A stretch of 6,428 bases of DNA, taken from positions 1 to 6,428 of the forward strand of contig JAOUFX010000183.1 in assembly GCA_029857975.1 (NCBI GenBank), read 5' to 3'. Position numbers and translations under genes: made by a program. Shown piece by piece: positions 1-5,589 of the stretch (positions within the stretch are counted from its first letter, which is position 1; each line of letters opens with the position of its first letter). Below the pieces are notes generated by a model that searched no databases, was not told the origin of the DNA, and worked only from the letters and a program-made list of their open reading frames with translations. This DNA comes from Deltaproteobacteria bacterium (GTDB lineage: Bacteria > Desulfobacterota > SM23-61).

Positions 1-28
1 CCGCGGGCACCTGCGTCCCATTATTTTT

Positions 29-63
29 TTACCTTGGACCTTACACCTTAAGCCTGAGACCTG
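29..63. repeat. Degenerate 7-bp tandem repeat after the fumarase beta gene
   Basis: Five consecutive heptamers are readable on the plus strand with consensus NNACCTT: units start at 29, 36, 43, 50 and 57. The first three end in ACCTT and the last two drift to GCCTG and ACCTG. The array begins 2 nt after the fumarase beta stop codon. Its function is unknown. Heptameric short tandem repeats are known in bacterial intergenic regions (for example in cyanobacteria), but I cannot assign this one to a named family. Confidence 0.6.
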
Positions 64-65
64 TC

Positions 66-620
66 TTATCTTGCGTATTTTTCCATGCCCTGCTGGTACA
101 GGTCGTTTCCTTGGGTGTCGTTGACCACGATCACCGGAAAATCCACGACTTCCAGCCGGTTAATGGCCTCCGGGCCGAGGTCTTCGTAAGCCACCACTTG
201 GGCTTTTTTGACAGCCTTGGCTAAAAGCGCTCCCGCGCCCCCGGTAGCCGCAAAATAGACCGCTTTGTATTTTTTCATGGCTTCCACGACCTCTTTTTTG
301 CGCATGCCTTTTCCGATCATCCCTTTCAGGCCGATTTCCATCAGCTTGGGCGAATAGGCATCCATACGCCCGCTGGTCGTCGGGCCGGCCGAACCAATGG
401 CCTGTCCGGGCTTCGCGGGTGCTGGCCCTACGTAATAGATGATCTGCCCTTTCAGGTCGACGGGAAGGGGTTTCCCTTCCTTCAGGAGATCGAACAACCG
501 TTTGTGAGCGGCGTCTCTTCCCGTATAGATCACCCCAGTGAGCAGGACCTTATCTCCGGCTTGCAATTTTTCTACATCCGCATCGGCCAGGGGAGTTTTC
601 AGTCGAATCGGTTGGCTCAT
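66..620 (-). CDS. Class I (Fe-S) fumarate hydratase, beta subunit
   Basis: This is the C-terminal-domain subunit of the two-subunit, [4Fe-4S]-dependent fumarase, which reversibly hydrates fumarate to (S)-malate in the cytoplasm. At 184 residues it is full length for a stand-alone beta subunit. Family signatures are visible: TGRDAAHKR (33-41), YVGPAPAKPGQAIGSAGPTT (63-82) followed by SGRMD, IGKG (102-105), ATGGAGALLAK (125-135), VAYEDLGPEAI (143-153) and DFPVIVVND (160-168). The start is secure: ATG at 620 follows AGGAGGTGA (625-633) at normal spacing. The gene begins 16 nt after the alpha-subunit stop, so the two are almost certainly co-translated. Tartrate dehydratase beta subunits share this fold, but the methylmalonyl-CoA pathway neighbours favour fumarase. 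It is the last gene visible; the operon may continue beyond the window's left edge. Confidence 0.93.
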   Translation of the reverse strand: MSQPIRLKTPLADADVEKLQAGDKVLLTGVIYTGRDAAHKRLFDLLKEGKPLPVDLKGQIIYYVGPAPAKPGQAIGSAGPTTSGRMDAYSPKLMEIGLKGMIGKGMRKKEVVEAMKKYKAVYFAATGGAGALLAKAVKKAQVVAYEDLGPEAINRLEVVDFPVIVVNDTQGNDLYQQGMEKYAR

Positions 621-624
621 TCTT

Positions 625-633
625 TCACCTCCT
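625..633 (-). promoter_or_regulatory. Strong ribosome binding site of the fumarase beta gene
   Basis: The minus strand reads AGGAGGTGA, a nine-base match to the 16S rRNA anti-Shine-Dalgarno, 4 nt before the ATG at 620. It lies inside the 16-nt gap after the alpha-subunit stop and fixes the beta-subunit start. Confidence 0.85.
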
Positions 634-636
634 CCC

Positions 637-1476
637 TCAAATTACGGCTTCTTTATGCCGGTGGGCGTGGCAGTTAATGTTTACGGCCATGGGGAAGCTG
701 GCGATGTGGCAGGGGATCATCTCCACATGCACCGCCAGGGCGGTAATCCTTCCGCCCAGGCCCTGGGGCCCGATACCCAGGTTATTGACCCGGGTCAGAA
801 GCTCTTCTTCCATCGCCGCTAACTGCGGGTCCGGGTTCTTCTGCCCCAGAGGCCGGAGAAGGGCTTTTTTAGCGGTGAGGGCGCATTCTTCAAAGGTTCC
901 CCCCACGCCCACTCCCACGACGATTGGAGGGCAAGGGTTGGAGCCGGCCTGTTTGACCCACTCGACCACCCGGTTCTTGACCCCCTCGATTCCATCCGAG
1001 GGGCTGAGCATGTTCACCATGGACATGTTCTCGCTTCCGCCCCCTTTGGGCGCCACGGTGATCTTGATCTTTTCCCCGGGAACCATTTCCAGGTGGATGA
1101 TGGCCGGAGTGTTGTCCTTGGTGTTGGTCCGGGCGAAGGGATGACAGGAGGATTTTCGAAGATACCCGTCTTTATACCCCTGTCTCACTCCTTCATTTAT
1201 CGCCGCATTGAAGTCGCCCCCGACGATGTGCACGTCCTGGCCGAGTTCGACAAAGACCACCGCCAGACCCGTATCCTGGCAGATCGCTATGCTCTCTTCC
1301 CGGGCGATGCGGACATTTTCCTTGAGCTGCTGGAAGACCTCTTTCCCCACGGGGGACTCTTCTTTCTTTTCCCCCTCGTCCAGCGCCTTCAGAACATCTT
1401 CTCCCAGGTAGAGGTTGGAATCTATGCAGAGTTTCCTCACCACTTCGGTAATCTGCTTGGCATTGATCTCTCTCAT
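637..1476 (-). CDS. Class I (Fe-S) fumarate hydratase, alpha subunit
   Basis: This is the iron-sulfur-cluster-bearing subunit of class I fumarase, partner of the beta subunit encoded just downstream. Counting from the chosen start, three cysteines in family motifs should ligate the [4Fe-4S] cluster: C66 in CQDTG, C182 in NPCPPIVVGVGVGG, and C269 in NINCHAHR. Other signatures are SSCHPFARTNTKDNTPA and APKGGGSENMS. The open frame extends to a TTG at 1491, but I choose ATG 1476 (279 residues). AAGGAGG (1482-1488) lies 5 nt before it, and that same sequence would otherwise be codons 2 and 3 of the longer form. The gene is downstream of malic enzyme, separated by a gap carrying a large hairpin. 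In a propionate pathway this enzyme joins succinate-derived fumarate to malate. L-tartrate dehydratase alpha is the main alternative and is less likely from context. The cluster type implies oxygen sensitivity, in keeping with an anaerobe. Confidence 0.93.
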   Translation of the reverse strand: MREINAKQITEVVRKLCIDSNLYLGEDVLKALDEGEKKEESPVGKEVFQQLKENVRIAREESIAICQDTGLAVVFVELGQDVHIVGGDFNAAINEGVRQGYKDGYLRKSSCHPFARTNTKDNTPAIIHLEMVPGEKIKITVAPKGGGSENMSMVNMLSPSDGIEGVKNRVVEWVKQAGSNPCPPIVVGVGVGGTFEECALTAKKALLRPLGQKNPDPQLAAMEEELLTRVNNLGIGPQGLGGRITALAVHVEMIPCHIASFPMAVNINCHAHRHKEAVI

Positions 1477-1481
1477 CAGAT

Positions 1482-1488
1482 CCTCCTT
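1482..1488 (-). promoter_or_regulatory. Ribosome binding site that sets the fumarase alpha start
   Basis: AAGGAGG on the minus strand lies 5 nt before ATG 1476. It overlaps the AAG GAG codons of a hypothetical TTG-started longer frame (1491), which argues against that longer form. Confidence 0.85.
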
Positions 1489-1508
1489 CAAAAATCGACA
1501 GGAAGGCT

Positions 1509-1552
1509 CCGGGGACTCGACCCGATCAAAATCCTTCGGGTCGAGTCCCCGG
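1509..1552 (-). repeat. Perfect 17-bp stem hairpin between malic enzyme and fumarase
   Basis: The arms CCGGGGACTCGACCCGA (1509-1525) and its exact reverse complement (1536-1552) enclose a 10-nt loop. In the mRNA this GC-rich stem sits 13 nt after the malic enzyme stop and about 20 nt before the fumarase alpha Shine-Dalgarno. No uridine run follows directly; the next bases are mixed and a short T5 comes only about 14 nt later, so it is not a canonical intrinsic terminator. It could protect or process the mRNA between segments, attenuate fumarase expression, or be a dispersed palindromic repeat. Confidence 0.85.
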
Positions 1553-1565
1553 CCGTTGTTTTTCC

Positions 1566-2900
1566 TTATTCTTTATACGCGGGAATTATTCCCTTCTCCA
1601 TCAGGACCTGGGTCTCCATGCGGGCCCGGCGGATCGTGTCCGAGGCCTTCTGGTAGAGCTGCTCTTTGCTTAATTTGATCCTGGCCACTTTCTGCTCGAT
1701 GGCCTTGAGCGCCACGGCCACGGCTTGCCGGGGGAAGACTTCCCACTCATCCATGGTGGGGAGCAAATAATCTTCCTTGAGGCCTTTGTCTTCGGCGCAC
1801 CGGGCAAGTTCCCGGGCTGACTCGATGCACATCTCATCAGTGATGGTCGTAGCCATGACGTCCAGGGTGCCCCGGAAAATGGCCGGGAAGCACAGGGAAT
1901 TGTTCACCTGGTTGGGGAAATCAGAACGGCCTGTGGCAACCACTTTAGCCCCTGCTTCCTTGGCTTCCCATGGGTAGATCTCGGGGATGGGGTTGGCACA
2001 AGCAAAGATGATGGAATTTTTGGCCATTTTCTTTACCCATTCTTTCTTGATTACATCCGGGCCGGGCTTGGCCAGGGCGATGACGACATCTGCCCCTTCC
2101 ATGGCTTCGGCGATGCCTCCCTTTCTTTGCTCGGCGTTGGTAATCTGGCAGAAGTGCCATTTCTCCTTGAAGTCTTTCTGCAGCTCCGTTCTCCCTTTGT
2201 GCAGCGTTCCTCTGGTGTCCACCATGATCACTTTCGCCGGGTCGGCGCCGGCGGCAAGGATGATCCGGGTGGTGGCGATGTTGGCCGCGCCTGATCCGAT
2301 CATCGTGAGGCGCACTTCTTCCAGTTTTTTGCCGACGATTTTCAGGGCATTGATCAACCCGGCCAAGTTCACTGCTGCAGTCCCCTGCTGGTCATCGTGC
2401 CAGACTGGGATCTTGGATTCCTTGCGCAAAGTATCCAGGATGTAAAAGCATTTGGGCTGGGACAAATCTTCCAGGTTGATCCCCCCGAAGCAGGGAGAAA
2501 TCAATTTGACCGTTTTTATGATCTCATCAGCGTCTTTGGTGTCCAGGCAGATGGGCCAGGCATCGACTCCACCGAGGTATTTGAACAGAATGGACTTCCC
2601 CTCCATAACGGGGATGGCCGCTTCCGGACCGATATCTCCTAATCCCAAAACCCGCGTTCCATCGGAAACTACCGCCACCATGTTGGCTTTATTGGTATGC
2701 TCGAAGACCTTCTCCGGATGAGCTTCGATGTCCCGGCAGGCTGCTGCCACACCCGGGGTGTACCAGATGGCAAAATCGTCGAAGGTGCGCACCGCACATT
2801 TCAAGGCTGACGCGAGTTTTCCCTTATAAAAGGGATGCATCTTCAATGCGTCGGCCGAGGGTTTCTTGGATTTTTCCAACAGTTGTTCTTTGGTCAGCAT
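1566..2900 (-). CDS. Malic enzyme (malate dehydrogenase, oxaloacetate-decarboxylating)
   Basis: This cytoplasmic enzyme oxidatively decarboxylates malate to pyruvate and CO2 with NAD(P)+, or runs in reverse. I place the start at ATG 2900 (444 residues), because AAGGAGGA (2906-2913) lies 5 nt upstream. The frame is open to 2978, but that stretch is a low-complexity repeat. N-terminal malic domain: WYTPGV (46-51; Y47 is the likely catalytic tyrosine), SDGTRVLGLGDIG (79-91), PVMEGKSILFK (97-107; K102 is the likely catalytic lysine), metal-binding E143/D144 in GGINLEDLS, and D169/D170 in WHDDQQGTAA. The C-terminal Rossmann domain has GSGAANIA (202-209) and ACANPIPEI (300-308). The acidic D228 at the end of the second strand leaves NAD versus NADP preference open. 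The metal-site motif differs from the usual FHDDQHGTA of small bacterial malic enzymes. Placed between epimerase and fumarase, it supplies the malate-pyruvate step where comparable clusters often carry malate dehydrogenase. Confidence 0.93.
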   Translation of the reverse strand: MLTKEQLLEKSKKPSADALKMHPFYKGKLASALKCAVRTFDDFAIWYTPGVAAACRDIEAHPEKVFEHTNKANMVAVVSDGTRVLGLGDIGPEAAIPVMEGKSILFKYLGGVDAWPICLDTKDADEIIKTVKLISPCFGGINLEDLSQPKCFYILDTLRKESKIPVWHDDQQGTAAVNLAGLINALKIVGKKLEEVRLTMIGSGAANIATTRIILAAGADPAKVIMVDTRGTLHKGRTELQKDFKEKWHFCQITNAEQRKGGIAEAMEGADVVIALAKPGPDVIKKEWVKKMAKNSIIFACANPIPEIYPWEAKEAGAKVVATGRSDFPNQVNNSLCFPAIFRGTLDVMATTITDEMCIESARELARCAEDKGLKEDYLLPTMDEWEVFPRQAVAVALKAIEQKVARIKLSKEQLYQKASDTIRRARMETQVLMEKGIIPAYKE

Positions 2901-2905
2901 CTTTT

Positions 2906-2913
2906 TCCTCCTT
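2906..2913 (-). promoter_or_regulatory. Ribosome binding site that sets the malic enzyme start
   Basis: AAGGAGGA on the minus strand lies 5 nt before ATG 2900. This supports the 444-residue protein over a form started farther upstream inside the heptamer repeat. Confidence 0.85.
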
Positions 2914-2948
2914 CTTTTTTTTACTGCAAGTTGATGGTTATAGTTGTT

Positions 2949-2974
2949 CATTTTGCATTTTGCATTTTGCATTT
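2949..2974. repeat. Exact 7-bp tandem repeat between epimerase and malic enzyme
   Basis: Three exact copies of CATTTTG (starting at 2949, 2956 and 2963) plus a partial fourth are seen on the plus strand. On the mRNA strand the unit reads CAAAATG, so it introduces several ATG triplets upstream of malic enzyme. The array ends 12 nt from the epimerase stop codon. It is not protein-coding in any convincing way, and its function is unknown. Confidence 0.75.
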
Positions 2975-2986
2975 CCACTTTTCTTT

Positions 2987-3388
2987 TTACCGCTCACTCA
3001 ACTCCAAAAGTACGCCGTTGGTTGATTTCGGATGGATGAAGGCGATCTTGGCTCCCCCCGCTCCTTGCCGGGGCTTTTCGTCAATCAATCTTACTCCCTT
3101 TTCTTTCAGTTCTTTCAAGGCTTCTTCGATATTATCCACTCGGAAAGCAATATGCTGAATTCCTTCGCCGCGGCTCTCGATAAACTTGGCAATCGCACCC
3201 TCGGAGCTTGTGGATTCAAGAATCTCTAACTCACTCTCCCCCACCGGCAAAAAAGCGGTGGTAGCTTTTTGTTCCTCCACCGTTTCCCTTCCGGCTATCG
3301 GCAATCCCAGAATTGAGCTCCAGAAAGGGGCTACCTGATCAATGGACTTGGCGGCAATGCCAATATGATCGATCTTCAATATTTTCAT
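2987..3388 (-). CDS. mce: Methylmalonyl-CoA epimerase
   Basis: This enzyme interconverts (S)- and (R)-methylmalonyl-CoA, providing the R form used by the mutase. It belongs to the vicinal-oxygen-chelate (glyoxalase-like) superfamily. At 133 residues it is the usual size, with two beta-alpha-beta-beta-beta modules. Likely metal ligands are visible at their expected places: H8 in KIDHIGIA, E55 in ELEILES, H79 in GIQHIAFRV and E129 in GVLLELS. Also typical are the ILGLP turn (26-30) and the IAFIHPKSTNGVLLEL C-terminal strand. The start ATG 3388 is preceded by GGGAGGA (3397-3403). It lies 40 nt after the B12-subunit stop, and its placement with both mutase subunits makes epimerase much more likely than another VOC enzyme. 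Confidence 0.95.
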   Translation of the reverse strand: MKILKIDHIGIAAKSIDQVAPFWSSILGLPIAGRETVEEQKATTAFLPVGESELEILESTSSEGAIAKFIESRGEGIQHIAFRVDNIEEALKELKEKGVRLIDEKPRQGAGGAKIAFIHPKSTNGVLLELSER

Positions 3389-3428
3389 CCCTTTTTTCCT
3401 CCCGATCTAAGGCTCAAGGCACACCGCC

Positions 3429-3827
3429 TTACCTCTTCACCTTCTCCTGGACAAACTTCACAATCGCCTCTGTAGGTGTTCCCGGACCGAAGATCTCGGC
3501 AATTCCCAAAACTTTTATGCCCGGTACATCCTCCTCCGGAATTACCCCGCCTCCCAAAACCAATAAATCTTGTATCCCTTTTTCCCGTAACAGCTCCATT
3601 ACGCGGGGAAAAAGATAATCGTGGGCCCCGGATAAAATGCTCATCAGGAGCGCATCTACATCTTCTTGGATGACGGCGGCAACAATCCGCTCCGGTGTCT
3701 GCCGTAAACCGGTATAAATCACTTCCATTCCTGCATCCCGGAGTGCCCGGGCAATCACTTTGGCCCCCCGATCATGCCCATCCAGCCCAGGCTTAGCCAC
3801 CAAAACTCTCAACTTCCTCTCCGCCAT
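3429..3827 (-). CDS. Methylmalonyl-CoA mutase, small (cobalamin-binding) subunit
   Basis: This stand-alone B12-binding domain pairs with the large subunit encoded upstream to form adenosylcobalamin-dependent methylmalonyl-CoA mutase. It has 132 residues, typical of the separate C-terminal subunit. It carries the base-off/His-on signature D16-x-H18-x-x-G21 (in [13 protein letters not shown]), where H18 should coordinate cobalt. It also has the S63-x-L65 element (MSILSGAH) and the glycine run LGGGVIP (91-97) near the nucleotide tail. The C-terminus [14 protein letters not shown] is typical of the family. ATG 3827 follows GGGAGGT (3833-3839) with a 5-nt gap. It is separated from the large-subunit gene by 71 nt that contain a G-rich hexamer repeat. 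Stand-alone domains of this kind also serve other acyl-CoA mutases, but the partner here has methylmalonyl-type specificity residues. Confidence 0.95.
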   Translation of the reverse strand: MAERKLRVLVAKPGLDGHDRGAKVIARALRDAGMEVIYTGLRQTPERIVAAVIQEDVDALLMSILSGAHDYLFPRVMELLREKGIQDLLVLGGGVIPEEDVPGIKVLGIAEIFGPGTPTEAIVKFVQEKVKR

Positions 3828-3872
3828 CCACCACCTCCCGGAAAAGAGTGCCAGTGTCAGCTTTTCTTTTAT

Positions 3873-3896
3873 TGACCCTCACCCTGACCCTCCCCC
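3873..3896 (-). repeat. Hexamer repeat with a G-quadruplex motif between mutase subunit genes
   Basis: Four 6-bp units (plus strand TGACCC, TCACCC, TGACCC, TCCCCC) occupy 3873-3896 and end 2 nt from the mutase large-subunit stop. On the transcribed-sense (minus) strand this gives four G-runs of three or more (complements of 3892-3896, 3888-3890, 3882-3884 and 3876-3878). The loops are 1, 3 and 3 nt, which fits the canonical G3+N1-7 quadruplex pattern. Folding in vivo is inference. Confidence 0.7.
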
Positions 3897-3898
3897 TT

Positions 3899-5575
3899 TT
3901 AGACTTTCACCATCGGTTCATACTCCCCGAAGACTTCCCGCAGGACATCGCAAATTTCTCCCAGGGTGCAATAACCCCGAACACAGTTTAAGATCGAGAA
4001 CATCAAATTGCCGTCCCCCCGCGCAACATTCTTCAATTCATTTAGAGAGGCTTTCACTGGTTGGGGATCCCGCGAGGCCCGCAGCTGGCCCAATCTTTGC
4101 ACTTGCATTTCCCGGACTTTGTGGTCTACTTTCAACAATCCTTTGGGCGACGGTTCTTTAGATTGAAATTTATTCACCCCCACGATCACCCGGTCCCCGG
4201 CTTCGATTTCTTTTTGATACCGGTAGGCGCTTTCCTGGATTTCCTGCTGAATGTATCCTTTCTCCACGGCGGCTACGGATCCGCCCATTTGGTCAATTTT
4301 GGTAATGTATTCGCTGGCCCTTTTTTCGATCTCGTCGGTCAGTTTCTCGACATAGAAGGAACCGCCGAGGGGATCGGCCGTGTCGGCAGCCCCTGACTCG
4401 TAAGCGATCAATTGTTGGGTGCGCAAGGCAATTTGCACGGACTGCTCGGAGGGCAGAGCTAAGGCTTCATCCATTGAGTTGGTGTGTAAAGATTGAGTTC
4501 CTCCCAGAACTGCGGCCAGCGCCTGCCAGGCGACGCGGATGATGTTGTTGTGAGGCTGCTGAGCGGTCAAGGTACACCCGGCCGTCTGGGTATGGAAGCG
4601 CAGCATCCAGGAACGCGGGGTTTTCGCCAGAAAGCGGTCTTTCATGATCTTGGCCCAGAGCCGGCGAGCGGCCCGATACTTGGCCACTTCCTCCAGAAAA
4701 TCCAGGTGGGCGTTGAAAAAGAAAGAGATCCTCGGCCCGAAAACATCCACATCCAATCCGGCCTGGATGGCCGCCTCCACATAAGCAATACCATTGGCTA
4801 AAGTAAAAGCCACCTCCTGCACGGCCGTACAACCTGCCTCCCGCATATGGTATCCGCTGATGCTGATGGTATTCCAGTTGGGAACTTCCTTGGCGCAATA
4901 CTCGAACGTGTTGGTAATGATGCGCATCGATGGCTGCGGAGGAAAGATATACGTGCCGCGGGAAGAATATTCTTTGAGGATATCGTTCTGAATGGTTCCG
5001 TTTAGTTTTTCCGGTGTAATCCCCTGTTTTTCGGCCACCACGATGTACATGGCCAGAAGGACGGCCGCCGGAGAGTTGATGGTCATTGAAGTGGATACCC
5101 TATCTAAGGGGATCCGGTGGAAAAGAACTTCCATGTCTTGCACCGAATCGATGGCTACTCCCACTTTGCCCACCTCTCCTTGCGCCAGAGGATGATCGGA
5201 ATCATAGCCGATCTGGGTGGGTAGATCAAAAGCTACGGAAAGCCCAGTCTGACCATGGTCCAAAAGGTAGCGGTAACGCTGGTTCGTATCTTCGGCCGTG
5301 CCAAATCCAGCATATTGACGCATCGTCCAAAATCTACCCCGGTACATTGTAGGCTGGACACCGCGGGTATAGGGGTATTCTCCCGGAAGGTTAAGGGCCT
5401 GTTGGTAATCCTGTTCGGCGACATCCTCCGGGGAAAAAACCCTTTTTACGGGAATTCCGGAAGTGGTTTGGAAATTTTTCTTCCTTTCGGGGTTTTTGTC
5501 CAAGGACTTCTCCACCCGGTCATTCCACTTTTTGGCTTTATTCTTTATATCCTCAACCTTCTTCGGGTCAAACAT
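3899..5575 (-). CDS. Methylmalonyl-CoA mutase, large (substrate-binding) subunit
   Basis: This is the TIM-barrel subunit of adenosylcobalamin-dependent methylmalonyl-CoA mutase, which interconverts (R)-methylmalonyl-CoA and succinyl-CoA. It has 558 residues from the chosen start, normal for the split form without the B12 domain. Motifs in order: [10 protein letters not shown] (69-78), [71 protein letters not shown], and [10 protein letters not shown] with [15 protein letters not shown]88 (RQYAGF) and R206 (SSRGTYIF) match Tyr89 and Arg207 of the Propionibacterium enzyme, and H243 matches His244. This supports methylmalonyl-CoA over isobutyryl- or 2-hydroxyisobutyryl-CoA, whose mutases carry Phe/Gln or Ile/Gln at the two specificity sites. 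The frame is open to a GTG at 5584, but GGAG (5584-5587) is better used as Shine-Dalgarno for ATG 5575 with 8-nt spacing. The start lies 14 nt after the tetR stop, implying co-expression. Confidence 0.96.
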   Translation of the reverse strand: MFDPKKVEDIKNKAKKWNDRVEKSLDKNPERKKNFQTTSGIPVKRVFSPEDVAEQDYQQALNLPGEYPYTRGVQPTMYRGRFWTMRQYAGFGTAEDTNQRYRYLLDHGQTGLSVAFDLPTQIGYDSDHPLAQGEVGKVGVAIDSVQDMEVLFHRIPLDRVSTSMTINSPAAVLLAMYIVVAEKQGITPEKLNGTIQNDILKEYSSRGTYIFPPQPSMRIITNTFEYCAKEVPNWNTISISGYHMREAGCTAVQEVAFTLANGIAYVEAAIQAGLDVDVFGPRISFFFNAHLDFLEEVAKYRAARRLWAKIMKDRFLAKTPRSWMLRFHTQTAGCTLTAQQPHNNIIRVAWQALAAVLGGTQSLHTNSMDEALALPSEQSVQIALRTQQLIAYESGAADTADPLGGSFYVEKLTDEIEKRASEYITKIDQMGGSVAAVEKGYIQQEIQESAYRYQKEIEAGDRVIVGVNKFQSKEPSPKGLLKVDHKVREMQVQRLGQLRASRDPQPVKASLNELKNVARGDGNLMFSILNCVRGYCTLGEICDVLREVFGEYEPMVKV

Positions 5576-5583
5576 GATCTTCA

Positions 5584-5587
5584 CTCC
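5584..5587 (-). promoter_or_regulatory. Ribosome binding site that sets the mutase start
   Basis: GGAG on the minus strand lies 8 nt before ATG 5575 and 2 nt after the tetR stop codon (5590-5592). The alternative GTG start at 5584 would overlap this site and have little Shine-Dalgarno of its own. Confidence 0.6.
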
Positions 5588-5589
5588 AT

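Noticed and set aside
2..30. Plus-strand terminator-like hairpin (2-15) followed by a T-run (22-30)
   Set aside because: The stem is five pairs with one G-T wobble, the T-run is 6 nt away, and no plus-strand gene is visible to the left.
29..63. CRISPR-like array
   Set aside because: Units are 7 bp with no spacers; this is a simple tandem repeat and no cas genes are present.
677..1144. Plus-strand open frame of 155 codons inside fumarase alpha
   Set aside because: It lies wholly antisense to a gene with clear family motifs, its translation shows no recognisable domain, and it has no supporting promoter or ribosome binding site.
1509..1552. Rho-independent terminator within the operon
   Set aside because: The stem is strong, but no U-run follows it on the transcribed strand and the next gene lacks its own visible promoter, so full termination here is unlikely.
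1536..1552. tRNA T-arm remnant (the GGGTCGAGTCCC part resembles a T-arm)
   Set aside because: It lacks the second U of the TTCGA loop, no acceptor, D or anticodon arm surrounds it, and the sequence is explained by the perfect inverted repeat.
2901..2978. 26-residue N-terminal extension of malic enzyme
   Set aside because: Most of it is encoded by the heptamer repeat and a lysine/arginine-rich stretch over the Shine-Dalgarno. Start ATG 2900 has ideal spacing to AAGGAGGA, and the protein from there has normal family length.
3841..3866. GAAAAG/CTTTTC inverted repeat upstream of the B12-subunit gene
   Set aside because: There are only six A/T-rich pairs with a 14-nt loop and mismatches inside, too weak to call a terminator or regulatory hairpin.
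3760..4161. Plus-strand open frame of 133 codons across the mutase subunit junction
   Set aside because: It is antisense to parts of both mutase genes. It crosses the C-rich hexamer repeat, giving a proline/aspartate low-complexity stretch, and resembles no protein family I know.
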